DNA of 64,000 bases from Odobenus rosmarus divergens (Eukaryota > Chordata > Mammalia > Carnivora > Odobenidae): NCBI RefSeq assembly GCF_000321225.1, contig NW_004450477.1, forward strand, positions 3,032,335 through 3,096,334. Direction: 5' to 3'. The position numbers and the translations under genes are program-made. Below the pieces are notes generated by a model. It saw only the letters and a program-made list of their open reading frames with translations, searched no databases and was not told the DNA's origin. The first letter of the stretch is position 1. Each line of letters opens with the position of its first letter. Shown one piece after another: positions 12,296 through 23,640 of the stretch.

Positions 12296-14269
12296 AGTGT
12301 CCAGATCCTTCACTGGCCTCAACGATGGATGGAAGCTGTCACACATAGCACCCTAAACTGCTGCTAACCGCTTTCCTAGTAAGGTGGGGTTGAGTATGCA
12401 AGCATGCATTCAGTGCTAGATTTGGAAACCGCTTGCTCCTCATCTGGGTTTTAGTGTATAAACAGTGTTCTACATTTAATTAAAATAATTAGAAGATATT
12501 TGCTGAGAGGCCCAGCAAGTGAAACACTTCCTCATTAGGGAGATTGTAGAGATTCTCTGGGACATCACTGATCTCATCTTGGGTTTGGTGGAGGACGCTC
12601 GTTGCGCATGTAGTGAATTAGATCTGACACCGGAGGTTTGGAGTAAGAGGTGTGGTAAGTGCTGTTCTCTCCAGGCCTTTGCTAGCTCTTCATATTCCTG
12701 ACTAATTTGTTGTGCCCCCTAGAATCTGAAGAATTGGGCACTGCCACCGTAGCCTTGCGTGGGGAAAGTAAAGCCTCTCTTCCTGTCTTCAGTGGATACT
12801 GGTGATTCTATGATTCTTCTTGTAAAAACAAAATCATGAGTGAACACCATACCCAAATTTCATGTTATGCAGTTGCTCGCTCATTGTGAAGCCCGAGGCT
12901 GCCATTGACTCGACTGGGATTCTGTGCTCTGTAACTACGCTTCCGTGCACCCCCTTCTTTTCTTTTCTTTCTTTTTTTTTTTTTTTGAAGAGATGTTTTC
13001 CCGAGGCTCTGAACTTTAGAAAACCCCCATTAAAATTTGTTTTATGGGGTTGCTTTGATAATTTTTCCAGATTTTTCTTTTCATTTAAACTTTTTGATTG
13101 TCTCCATCTTCTCTGACAAAAGGCAGTTAAAGTGGGTTTTGCTTTGTGCACACAGAGCACAAAGCTCCTCTCTGAAAGGGGCTGTGAGAGGCAAGCTATT
13201 TGATCCTTGGATCTCTGAGGTTAGACAAGGAATTAGAAATATCTGAACTCTACTTTATCCCCTAATCTTATCATTCCAAATGTGTGCTTAATAAGAAGCA
13301 GAATCAATACTTCAGGTCAGAATAAGTTCAAATGGTCTAGAATTTTTATATCTACAAATGAAGAAAAAAAAACTGGTTAGAAATATTTAAAAATACCATC
13401 CTTCATTAGATGTACAGTCAGTCTCCGACTTTCCCACAGAATGCCATTTAAAGTGTTAATGTTGAGATGATAACTGTGATTAACCAAAAGCATCATTTCT
13501 TTCTTCATTCCTGCAGTGATATTGGAGGGGAGACCACTAGGAAACTGACTTTCCAATGATATTTTTATTTTTTTTCCGATGACATTTTATAACAGCGCTT
13601 TTTCTGAACTCTTATCAGTTATTACCTCAAACCTCCCAAAATTATGTCAGACTAGTAAATTCTGGGAGAACAAATAGTCAAAATATTATTAAATTGTCCC
13701 CATATCTGAGGATGTGTTATAAAATGTATCTGGCACAAAGATAGAGTTTTCACTAAATCGATCTTACCCAAAAGCTGGAGCTGGAGGAAACTGGAGACAG
13801 GATGGTTAAAGGGAAGGGTACACCCCTGTGAAACAGGCCACCTGTCCCAGGTGTTCATCCCTGTGAACCGGGATGAGAGTGGCCAACCTGGCCTTGACAC
13901 AGTCAAGCTCACCTAGTTAGATGAGCACAGGTGCCAAAACTTGGGACACAGGGGACCACTGATTCTGTACTTGCTTGGTTTTCTATAAACAGGTGATATG
14001 AAAACCACATTGCATGGTCAGCCAATCTGGGTGTCCATTCTCTCACCCGTCAGGACTGAGTTGTGAAATGTGACCAAGGGTACCTGCAGGGCCGGAGAAT
14101 CGGCACCTTTGGGGATGCAGGACTGTGGAACTCCTCGGTTGCCGGTTCAGAGAGACTGCTGGACTTGGCTGGGACGGGCTCAGGCTTGCCACTTCATGCG
14201 ATGGGGGAATTTGTGGGCATCCTGGGCCCCTTCACCTGACGGCTTTGCTTGGGGAAGGATAGTCCTATT

Positions 14270-14430
14270 TAGTGAGTACCAGCCACATAAATCATCTTTA
14301 TAGAAGCTATTCTTACCGCAATCCCACAAATGCAATCCTATTATCCTCCTGGGGTGAGCTAGAGAAAAAGCAAGTAATTAGCTGCAGGTCACACCTGGTT
14401 GGTGAGTGGCATAGCCAGCATGCAGGCAAG
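14270..14430 (-). mobile_element. MIR relic, antisense
   Basis: Weak match to reverse-complement MIR: TTCTTACCGCAATCCCACAA, then CTATTATCCTCCTGGGGTGAG and CAGGTCACACCTGGTTGGTGAG. Heavily diverged. Confidence 0.5.
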
Positions 14431-15001
14431 GTCTGGTCATCGACAGCGTGTGCTTTTCTGACTGTCTAGTTTTAGCGAGGGCAGGCACAGAAATCACTTA
14501 CAGAAGCTGGCGACACAGGTGAGCGTCACCCCTGGCCGAGAAGAGTGGGCACGGGTAAGGAGGGAGCCATGCAAAAGCACAGGCAGGTGGTGTCACAACC
14601 TAAAATGAGGCAGCCACGGAGCAGGATCCAGGACGGAGAGAGATTAAGGGATGGCAGAGCTGGGCCTCGGGGGAGGGTGCCAACGAGGAGCAGGACTAAA
14701 ATACCCTCAGGAGGAGGGCAGTGGTATGGGGGTGTGGTGCCAGCTGGCTCAGGTTTCCATGTGAAATCCAAAGTGGCAAAGTGTAAAGCAATTATTCTCC
14801 TGCACAAATATGCATTACTTTTAAGAGGAGATTAAAAAAAAAAAAAAAAAAGGAATGTAGAGGTGAAGCCTATCTCTGGTATATATTTTTGTGACTGGCA
14901 TATGCAGGCTCTCTAGTGTCACCTCAGGCTCCACCCCCACCCCCGGGGACCAGGCGGGGGGAGGGGGGTAGGCCCAGAGCCACAGTGCCAAGTGGAGGCG
15001 C

Positions 15002-15009
15002 TGACGTCA
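15002..15009. promoter_or_regulatory. Perfect CRE palindrome TGACGTCA
   Basis: A full palindromic cAMP-response element, within the 10-bp palindrome CTGACGTCAG, lies 540 bases upstream of exon A in a GC-rich patch (about 14930-15060). CREB/ATF/AP-1 family proteins bind this sequence. Use as an intronic enhancer or internal promoter is only a possibility, and no TATA box or initiator is clear. Confidence 0.35.
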
Positions 15010-15547
15010 GGCGGTCCTTGCTGCTGCACTGGGCCGTGCGGTGATCCGTGGGTGAGGCCAGTTCCGCTCACCTGCTTCTTGTGGCTCTTGCCTCTGACCA
15101 GGATCCTTGCTGTGCTCTGTTGGGAAGCAAGCTCAGGAATGATCAGGCACTTGAGGGCTCCCTGCGGCTGGGATTCAGGACAGACCTCGCCTCCTGGACC
15201 AGAGCAGAGCAAAGGGTGGGCCAGGCGAGACGCAGCCCCAGAAAGGACAGTGCTGGGCTCCAGGGTAAAGAGCCTGTCTAATTGCGGAGTACTTCTCAGA
15301 CCTCCTCAGGATATCTGTTGGCCTTTTCCTACCCGTTTGACTGGGAAAATAGACAGTGGCAAGCATCTTTTAAGTTTGCAGACTGCACTCTGGCACGCCT
15401 GTGGTTGTGAAGATCTTGCAGAGAAGCTGAGTTAGGATGGAAAGAGTGGGAAGTCTCATTAGAGCGAGCGTGAAATGCAGATCACACCTGAGGTCTCTGT
15501 GAGCGTGTCAAGTGTGACCTTGCCCTGGGCGCTCTCTGCTTTTCCAG

Positions 15548-15792
15548 GTGGCGCTGCGGCTGGAAGATGGTGATGAGACTGCAGAGCCGCCCCCCAGCGG
15601 GCGCCGGGACCGGAGGAGGGCCAGCGTGTGTTCCGGCGGCGGCGGCGCGGGCGAGCAGCGGGGCCTGGACCGCAGGCGCAGCCGCAGGCACTCGGTGCAG
15701 AGCACCAGCAGTCCCGTGTCGGCCCCCACCAGTCCCTGCTCCCAGTCGGCTCCCGGCTTCAAGCCCAGCCAAGTCGGAGAGCACTGTGAAAA
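15548..15792 (+). CDS. FHOD3: FHOD3 exon A (constitutive internal exon; RRRSRRHS linker)
   Basis: Internal coding exon of the formin FHOD3, which nucleates and organises actin in sarcomeres. The acceptor TGCTTTTCCAG precedes GTG and the donor is AAAA|GTAAGC, close to consensus. Read in phase 0 it gives 81 codons plus two bases, starting VALRLEDGDETAEPPPSG. It continues through RDRRRASVC, a glycine run, GLDRRRSRRHSVQS and SAPTSPCSQSAP, and ends GEHCEK once the next exon supplies one base. The VALR.EDGDET, RDRRRASVC and DRRRSRRHSVQS blocks are those I recall from human FHOD3; FHOD1 differs clearly. This segment follows the GBD/FH3 (DID) region. RRRAS and SRRHS fit basophilic-kinase sites and SP/TP sites follow, suggesting a phosphorylated linker (inference). 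By human numbering this is probably exon 10. The exon is CpG-rich. Confidence 0.93.
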
Positions 15793-16349
15793 GTAAGCAT
15801 TATCCCAGCCCTTGTGAGGGGCGCTGGGACCCTGGAGAGGTGGGAGGGGTCACAACCCCGCAGGTACCCACCACCGTCCCGCCCTTCCCTGCTGGCCACA
15901 CAGCCTCCCCTGACTTGCTCTCCATCTCTTCTCTACCCTTAAAACACCACCCCAGAGGCCCTTAGATCATCCGCAGGCAAGGTGGCCCTGGGGGTAGGCA
16001 TAGATTTGATCTTTTAACCCCAGGAGCTCTTCTTCACACATTTGTGTTTTTATAGTCATATCTCAGTTAATATCTGTTCAGAAAATCTGTGCTTTATCAA
16101 ATGGAAAAGAATCCAAAACACAAACGTTTACTAGAAACAAATGGTGTGCCATCCTGTAAATATAAGATCATTAGAGTCTTGAGATACTTGTAGCAAGGCA
16201 TAGTTGAGGGTGATTTTAAATAGAATAAGCCTGTGTGAATTAAACAGATAAAATATATAAATATAAACATATGTACATATACATTATATTTATAGGAGTA
16301 GGTAATATATAGATATGTAAATTTCAGTAAATGCTATTGCCATCATTTT

Positions 16350-16480
16350 TTTAGTCATTTAGCAAACATTTTTATTGAGTATCTGTTCTAGGCCAGGACT
16401 TCCTGATGCCATGAAGATATAAGGTCTGACCTCTGCCCTTCTCAAGCTCACAGCTGGGTTGGGAGAAAGTAAGAATGAGG
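16350..16480 (-). mobile_element. L2 3' relic, antisense
   Basis: CATTTTTATTGAGTATCTGT at 16366-16385 followed by CTAGGCCAGG resembles the reverse complement of the L2 3' end. Short and diverged. Confidence 0.5.
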
Positions 16481-18249
16481 AAGGTAGATAGGAAGGAATA
16501 GAAAGGTTGACAATCTCATGAGAAATTATATATATACACACAAAGTAATAAATTTTGACAAAATCTGTAGGAACTGAGAAATGGTTCTATAAAGCAGAGG
16601 TGCAACAAAATGGATGGCCATGCTGTTCTGGAGTCTGGGTCCACCGGTATCTTCCCAAGTGAATGCTGTCCATTCACTAGGATGATGGAGCTCTGTGGAC
16701 CAGTGCATGCCAGCCAGTCCACCTGGACTGACTGGTACACAGGGTTGCCGACTCATTACCTCCTCCTGTTGGCACATGGGAGCTCTGCTTACCTCATTTG
16801 GCTGAAGCATTTTCTGTCATCATGGAGATCCACCTGGGAGCCACATGTAGGTCATGAGGCTGCCTGGTGAAGAAGAAACTAACCCAGGATAAGTTGGATG
16901 ACCTTAAGAGAGTGATCAAGATATGTCCCTTCCTCTATATCCCTAAGGGAACATCTGCCCCCATCTTGAGAGATGCCCCAAGTAGTCTGGTACGCATGGA
17001 ATCACTGGAGGATGAACTGACCATGCCTTTGGGCACCTCCTGTCACAGAAGTAGAGGAAGGCATTAGTCTGAGAGTGATGTGCAAGCCACTCTCCGCCTT
17101 GACACCCTTCTCTACCACGTAGCTATCCATCTACAGATTGTTCTAAGAGTCTGTGTAGAACAAGCTCTGTTGAAAGGAAGACCAAAACTTCTAAACAGAT
17201 TGAGGTATGAGAACGTCTACCATAAACGTTGCCCCTTGTGGTCTAAGATCTTCAGGAAACTTAGGCAGTGCTCAAAGGGCACATAAAGTTCTCTTCAGCA
17301 CCGCTCGTAGCTAATGGCTTCAGAAATTAACATGGAGAGAAGTGTATACAGTGGGCTGAAAATCTATATGTAAAACCACCCCAGATGCTGAGGACAGTCA
17401 TTTGGAGTCCTTGTCAGCAGCACTTGGTGGTCTCCTATTCTGTCCGACTTGTGTCCTGTAGATTCCTGGTCTGTTTCTTGCTGTTAAACTTTTCAAAGGT
17501 GCCCACGTTGTGAGCTCAGATGGCCATGCCTTGTGACAGGTTGGCAAGGGTGATAGCAGTGGAGTGGACCATCATGGGCATAGTTCATGGTTTCGGGGTG
17601 TGGGGCTTGGGGGGGGGATCTGGAATGGGAAGCCACACGTGGTGCTCTGCATGCTTCTTGTCTCATTCTCTTCAAATAGGACTGAGTTTTTGTAACTCAG
17701 AAATGGTCTGTAAATTTACAGCTTTTATTTGAGAGGAGTAAACTTTCCTGCTTATAAAGACAGATAACATTTTACAGATTGATTATGAGGTGGCTTCATC
17801 CATGAAGCCTGTTGGAGGGGTTTTGCCCTCTGGCCCCAAAACAAGAGTACAGTTTTGGCAGAGGTGGGAGAGGGATGGAGGGAAAGGGTGACGAGAAGCC
17901 CAACGGGAAGTGATCCCTGCATGCAAAGCTTAGTCACCTGCTCAACATCTGTGCCTCCAGAAAGTACCTTAGAATCAAGTAGTTCATTGTGTCAGACTCC
18001 CCGTGGACCTTGAAAGATGCAGAAGCATGCCGCACCTAGATTGTTCTTCATCTATGAGAGCATTCTGGCCCTACTCACCGCTGACTAATAGCAACATGCC
18101 TTGCATATGCCACATAGGAATTCCAGACTGGATTTTTTCATTCTGACCCAACTAATGCCTCTGAAAAGAAGATGATAGGAACATGTTAGAGGTTAGAGAT
18201 TCATGTTGCCCTAAACTGCATATGGCGTTCTCCACTCAGATGGTCCTTT

Positions 18250-18420
18250 AACATCATCTGAAATTCTCATGATGATCCTCTGTAGGATCTAGCAGGACAG
18301 GAGTCTTCATCTTCATTTTACAAGTGAGAAGACAGGGGCTTGGTGCCTTGTGGTGATCTCAGGACCAAGGGGCTGAGCTCTGGGTTAAACACGAGTCTTT
18401 GGCCCTTGTCTTTCAATGTC
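18250..18420 (-). mobile_element. MIR relic, antisense
   Basis: The core ATTTTACAAGTGAGAAGACAG at about 18315 matches the MIR reverse-complement core (CATTTTACAGATGAGGAAAC). The flanks are only loosely similar. Confidence 0.6.
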
Positions 18421-18734
18421 CAAATCACATAGAATCACTTCCCAACCCACCATCCCTAAGCATAGTCACTGAGTGAGAAGGGATTTTATTTACATACTAT
18501 GTAGGTATATTTTTTCGATGTAAATATAAAAATTCAAAGGGCTGAAAAGGAGAAAATTTCAAAGTCATCTTATGACTTAAGCCTGCTGGGCTACATGCTT
18601 TAGTTCCAGTAAGGGCTAAGACTCCAAGCACAGATTGGTTTGCTTTGGTTTCTTAAGAAATAGAACTCTGCACTGAGCATTTATCAAATAAGGTATGAGT
18701 TTATTTGGTTATTGGTCATCTGTCACCTAAAAAC

Positions 18735-18932
18735 ATTTTTTTTTTTTTTTTTTTAAAGAGAGTGAGAGAGCATTTGAGTGCAAGGGGTGGGGAGTGGGGA
18801 GGGGCAGAGGCAGAGGGAAAGAGAGAATCTTAAGCAGGCTCCACGTGGGGCTCCATCTCACGACCCTGAGATCATGACCTGAGCCAAAATCAAGAGTCGG
18901 ACGCTTAACCGACTGAGCCACCCAAGTACCCC
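18735..18932 (-). mobile_element. Can-SINE, antisense
   Basis: Begins with a long T-run (18736-18754) and purine repeats, and ends GACTGAGCCACCCAAGTACCCC. The centre reads ACGACCCTGAGATCATGACC. Flanking duplication is short and A-rich. Confidence 0.92.
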
Positions 18933-19004
18933 AAAAATGAAATTTAAAATATAAGTGTAAAGATAAAGCTCATTATGGCACACATAGTCACAAAAGATGC
19001 TTTT

Positions 19005-19205
19005 GGGGCGCCTGGGTGGCTCAGTCAGTTGAGCGTCCGACTCTTGATTTCGTCTCAGGTCATGATCTCAGGGTTGTGAGATGGAGCCCCACATTGGGCT
19101 CTGTGCTGGGCGTGGAGCCTGCTTAAGATTCTCTCTCTCCCTCTGCCTCTCGCCCCCTACCTCCCGTGCTTGTGTGCGCTCGCTCTCTCTCTCTCAAAAA
19201 AAAAA
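19005..19205 (+). mobile_element. Can-SINE, sense
   Basis: GGGGCGCCTGGGTGGCTCAG head, TCAGGTCATGATCTCAGGG centre, TC-rich tract and A-run. It lies 70 bases downstream of an antisense SINE, forming a head-to-head inverted pair that could fold into a long RNA hairpin. Confidence 0.94.
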
Positions 19206-19874
19206 TATAAATTATCTTTGCACTTCCATCTTTGCACTGGAAGGAAGAAAAATGTTGGTGCTTTCATTTTTTGCCAAGAAAAAAAATATTTTTAGCATCA
19301 AATCAGCAAAAGAACCAGTGTCACTGGTTTAAATGATAAATAGTATATAATCTTAGGAGAAAAAAAGTCTTAAGCCCTAGAGCAGGAGACGTTTCTGTGC
19401 ACTTCCAGGCTCAGGCCCTCTCCTCTCTGGGGTACCCCATTCTATCCCTGAACTTTTCTGTTTATGAGGAAGGTCTTCTGACCTAAATGCACTCCATAAT
19501 ATTCTAGCTCTATTATTGTTTCGTATTCCATTACATGGATGAGATTTCCCCATAGTGTTTTCCTATTCATCCTGGTTCTTACCTCTGTCAGCACACACCA
19601 GGTCTTCTTCCTGCTGTGTATGTCAGTCGCTCTGATAATGAATATTGCATGGGACCTAATATATGAAACCTTTCATCCTGTTGATTTCCACACAACATTC
19701 CAACCCGTGGAGGTAATTTTGAACTTGACTCAGTCACTAACGTTAGCAGTTGTGTCATCCAGGCTTTGGTCCTGTGTATATTTTAATACACATGGAAGAG
19801 TGACCTGGCAGGTAGTAGATGATGACAGCCGGCTGGGAGCGGATGGCACAGACTGCTGCCACGTGCCTCAAAGG

Positions 19875-20178
19875 CAGGGGTTGGAAGCTTTCTCTGTCAG
19901 AGGCCAGGTAGTATATAGGTTGAGCTTTTCAGGTCAGACAGTCTGTGTTGCAACCATTCAACGGCATTCTGCCTTTGTAAAAGCAAACAGAGACACCAGG
20001 TAAGCAAATGAGCTTACTTGTGTGTGGACACTGAGATTGGAATTTTCCATGTCATGAAATATCCTTCTGGTTTGTATTTCAACCATTTAAAAATCTGAAA
20101 ACCATCCTTAGCAGACAGACTATATAAAAACAGGTGGTAAGCCAGATTTGGCCCCCAGGCTATCGTTGGCCAGCCCCA
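19875..20178 (+). mobile_element. hAT-type nonautonomous DNA transposon relic
   Basis: Starts CAGGGGTTGGAAGCTTTCTC and ends TTGGCCAGCCCCAG, which are imperfect inverted ends of the CAGGGGTCGGCAAACT type. Interior landmarks are GAGGCCAGGTAGTATATAGG and AAACAGGTGGTAAGCCAG. It overlaps the end of a 154-codon chance open frame (19539-20003) that is not a gene. Confidence 0.65.
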
Positions 20179-20229
20179 GTTCTAAAGGGCTGGGTTTCTA
20201 GAGGGAGGTTGGGAGGGAAGTCTGAGAAA

Positions 20230-20267
20230 TCTGAGAAACCCCACCTTAAGGAATAGCAAGTAATTGG
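20230..20267 (+). repeat. 38-bp perfect direct repeat, copy 1
   Basis: Identical over 38 bases to 20775-20812 (begins TCTGAGAAACCCCACC). The flanking bases differ on both sides. See the matching finding. Confidence 0.95.
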
Positions 20268-20599
20268 CAAAGAGGGGTATGCGGAGTGTGAGAGAAGAGC
20301 CTATCGTGCCACAGGAGAGGGCTGTAGGGAACAGCGTGCTAAGTTCAGGGGGGAGCACGGAATAGTCCATGAAGACATTGAGACTATCAGGGATTTTGCT
20401 GAGAGCTGCTCATAAATTCTCAGGGCACCATGGATGGTTGAAGGGATTGGAAAACGCAGGAGATGAGTTAGATGAGGGGACATACAGAGCTAGCAAGGAG
20501 AAGGGAATCTGGTGATAAGTCCAGGAAAGGTTGGGCTGCTCCAGGAGGTGGAAACAGCCTGGAATCAGTCCCAGTGTTCCCATTAAGGTTGTGGTTTTG

Positions 20600-20785
20600 T
20601 CCCTTAGGACATTTGGTGATGTCTAGACATGTGTTTGGTTGCCATGATCGGCATGCGGCGTGCTGTCGGCACCTGGTGGGTGGCGTCCAGGGATGCTACT
20701 GAACTTTCCACAAGGCATAAGACAGCCCTCTGCAACCAAGAATTATCTGTTCTAAAAATATCAGTAGTGCTGACTCTGAGAAACC
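20600..20785 (-). mobile_element. MER5/MER20-like hAT DNA transposon relic, antisense
   Basis: GGACATTTGGTGATGTCTAG, then GGGATGCTACTGAAC and AAGACAGCCCTCTGC, ending near CTCTGAGAAACC. This is the reverse complement of the same nonautonomous family seen in sense at 33085-33305. I am not certain of the exact family name. Confidence 0.65.
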
Positions 20786-20812
20786 CCACCTTAAGGAATA
20801 GCAAGTAATTGG
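20775..20812 (+). repeat. 38-bp perfect direct repeat, copy 2
   Basis: Identical to 20230-20267, 545 bases apart. Its first bases form the end of the hAT-like element at 20600-20785; the rest runs into unique sequence. Confidence 0.95.
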
Positions 20813-22199
20813 TTGTAATTTTCTGTTCCTCCTTGCGATGATGCCAAGGTAGGGAGCATTTTGACTTTTGGAAGGAGGGGGTGTCTTTCTTAGAAGCACA
20901 TGGAACTCTGTGGATCTATCTTTAAACGTTCATGTGCATGGGTCAAAGTTGACTTTTTTTCAGAGAATAGAATTCTTAAATTTCTTGGCTACTGTACAGG
21001 AAGTAGAGTCCCTTTTTTGCTTGTTTTTGTTTTAACTCATTTAGCAAAGTTTTACTCTTAAAATTCTTAGGGAATATGCTGAACCCTCCGGGGAAACCAA
21101 AGGTTTGACTAGACCTCATGATTTTCTCAGTAATCCAAATGCTCAGTATACCCAATTCCAATCAGCTTTGTACCTACCACAGTCCCCCAAATTGACATAA
21201 TGGCAGGTGACACCAACCATATTACAAAGCGGCAAGATCAAACAGTGATTCTATAACAGAAGCTGTGCTGTTCTGCAGCCAGGCTCAGGAATCTGTTTGG
21301 AGGAATAGGAACATGGGACAAGCTCACTAGAGTCATTCTGACTACCCAGTGCTCACAGATGTTCGAGTGGAGCTGAGGAGTCAGTACGGAGAAGGAGCAA
21401 CCCCAGAGGGTTCTCCTTTTGGCTGGTGGTATTATCAACTGGTGATCAAGAAATAAAGTTGAATTCAAGAATTGCTACTTTGTTATGTAAGTTAGATGAG
21501 AGATAAAAATAAAAAAAAAGGCTTAATATATGTTGCACCAAAGTACTTATTCTAATAAATTGAAAGTGATAAGGAAGTCAACCGGCCAATGGGGGAGATA
21601 AGGGTTGGGGCCAGGCCTTGAGCTTGCTGCTGGGAGGGACCAGACACAGTAGTTCGACTGCATACATACCTGATCCGCACGCAGCAGAGACATGATATGG
21701 CCTGGCTCTGGCAAGTCCCAGAGAAGGGGAAACCAAGAGGGACCATGCCCTCGTGGGCTACAGGCCACAGGTATTGACCAGGAGATAGCTAGTGCACCCG
21801 TGCTTCAGGGAGGAGGAGTCAGGCTGGGTATGGTGTGGAGATGGGGTGTGGACCCTAGCATCAGGAGCTCAGTCTGAACCTGCTGGTGGAGAATAGGCTG
21901 CAGCTCCTAAAAAGCAGAGGAACACTCAGTCTGCACAAGTCCTCCCCATCCCCACCTAGGATGGAAGTATTGAAGCATGGGAGGGGGTGCTTGGCTCCAC
22001 TACAAAGAGTCAATTTAGATACGGCCCCAGGCACATAGGGAGCACCGACCACATAGCAACTCTGTTTTCAAATAAAAATGATATAGAATGTAAAGATGTG
22101 GTACCAACTATGTAGTATAAAATAGACCTAGTTGGACCATACTGTGCAAAGGAGACCATAATGGCAATTAACAGCTGTAACAGTGGCTTGCCTTTCCTG

Positions 22200-22440
22200 G
22201 GCACCTAATTATCTGCCAGGCCTTATGCTGAGAGCTTCAATGTACTAAGTCCATTTTCGCCATTATCCCATTACTAGGTGCTGTTAGGATCTCCATGTGG
22301 CAGGAGGAGAAACGGAGACAAAGGGAGTTAAAGGAACTGTCCAGAGTCCCACAGTTGGTGGGACTGATTTCAGAGTTCGTGGTGGAGCTAGTTTTAGAGT
22401 TCAAGTGGTCTGCCTCCAGAGTCCCTGCCCTTCACCATTT
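22200..22440 (-). mobile_element. MIR, antisense
   Basis: CCATTATCCCATTACTAGG, AGGAGAAACGGAGACAAAGG and CAGAGTCCCACAGTTGGTGG fit reverse-complement MIR in the right order. Confidence 0.7.
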
Positions 22441-22509
22441 TATTCAACTGCTTTTTTTTTTTTTTCTGTGATTCCACAGAAATAAAACAAATATCCTTGG
22501 TACTTGGCA

Positions 22510-23330
22510 GTTAATAGGCAGCTATCAAATACACGTTGCCATCTTTTTATATTACTACTTCCAGATTTTTATGTCAGTACATTTAAAAAAGTTATTGCTT
22601 AGTGTTCCATTATATGGGTACAGGATGCCTTTATTCATTTTGGTATGGCTTGATTCCCATTTCTTTTTCTAGTACTAAACTTTCTGGTATAAGTGTACAC
22701 ACATGTGTTTGTACACATATGTTAGCATTCTTAGGAGAGATTCTTAGTGAGATTCTAGATCAAGGGACCTTACATTTTAACTATTGATATCATACAGTTG
22801 GCCTTCAAAAAGGCGATATCACTTTGCTGTCCCACCCTCTGCACATGACTGACCATTTTCTCACACCATCGCCAGCACTGGGTGTTAGGAGTTGTTCAGA
22901 AGTTTAATACTTTTGAAGAGTGAAATGTGGTGCCTCAGCATTTCACTGTGTACTTTTTGATTACTATTAAGGTTGTTCATCATTAATTGCTTCATTGGAT
23001 GTTGAAATTTCCTTTCCTGAATGTTGCCTGTTCATATCCTTGGCTCATTTGTCTCCTGAATGGTTTGTCCATTTTAATTGATGAGCAGCTACTCTATTTT
23101 AATACAGAAATTTTCAGACACAAAAGCAGATAGAATGTAAGCATCCTTTATACATTATAGATAATAATTTTTGACAACTATGTCACAAATATTTTTTTCC
23201 TTGTCTATTAAATATCTTTCCACTTCTGATGTCTCTTGGTGTATGCATTAAAATATATTGCTAAGGTGTCCAATCTGTTAGTCTCTTCCTGTGTAGTTTT
23301 TAGGTGGCATGCTTATTCAGGAAAGTGTAT
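22510..23330 (-). mobile_element. Old L1 fragment, antisense
   Basis: AGTGTTCCATTATATGGG at 22600, TTCACTGTGTACTTTTTGATT at 22940 and ATATCCTTGGCTCATTTGTC at 23034 follow the order of antisense L1 3' sequence. Degraded, no coding potential. Confidence 0.7.
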
Positions 23331-23414
23331 CCTCCTTCTAACCAACCTCTACATTGTCTGGGGAGGATGTTTTGCTATTCCTCCTTCACTATCTAGGAGA
23401 TAGGCAGTGATCTC

Positions 23415-23640
23415 AGGAGTCAGCACCTACGGAGCATTTACTTTGTGCTCACTATCGTGTTAAGCAGTTTTGCATGTATTGTGAATTATATGAAGAGAGT
23501 GGTAGAATCTTCCCCTTTTTACAGGTGAGGAAACTGAGGCACAGAGGTCCTCTGTGGCACAGAGGTCCTTAAAGAGCGGGCCCCAGATCTCACAGGTGTT
23601 GAGTTTGAACCCATTCATTCCTAGTCCAGATCATGTGCTC
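23415..23640 (-). mobile_element. MIR, antisense, with internal 18-bp slip
   Basis: Clear reverse-complement MIR core ACAGGTGAGGAAACTGAGGC at 23521-23540, with GCATTTACTTTGTGCTCAC upstream. GGCACAGAGGTCCT is present twice (23538-23551 and 23556-23569). Confidence 0.85.

Larger units (their letters stand above)
1..15547 (+). other. FHOD3: FHOD3 intron upstream of exon A (partial)
   Basis: No exon of FHOD3 or of another gene is recognisable here. The preceding FHOD3 exon, which would end the DID-adjacent segment just before the VALRLEDGDE sequence of exon A, is not present, so the intron extends beyond the window. The sequence is mostly old transposons: antisense L1 fragments to about 7.8 kb, L2 at 8.7-9.8 kb, an LTR-like relic and another ancient repeat at 10.5-11.8 kb, and an L1 tail at 12 kb. 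From 12.3 to 14.2 kb I see nothing except T-rich tracts. The last 600 bases are GC-rich. Assignment as intron is inferred from exon A being internal. Confidence 0.8.

Noticed and set aside
15567..15965. 132-codon frame overlapping exon A in another frame
   Set aside because: Alanine/proline-rich shadow of the GC-rich exon that reads through the real donor GTAAGC.
16867..17290. Short frames with LTQDKLDDLKRVIKICPF, possible processed pseudogene
   Set aside because: The protein-like stretch is short, followed by stops, and matches no family I know. No poly-A tail or TSD is visible.
19539..20003. 154-codon open frame starting with ATG and a hydrophobic stretch
   Set aside because: Its second half runs through a nonautonomous hAT element and the first part resembles no protein. 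Treated as chance.
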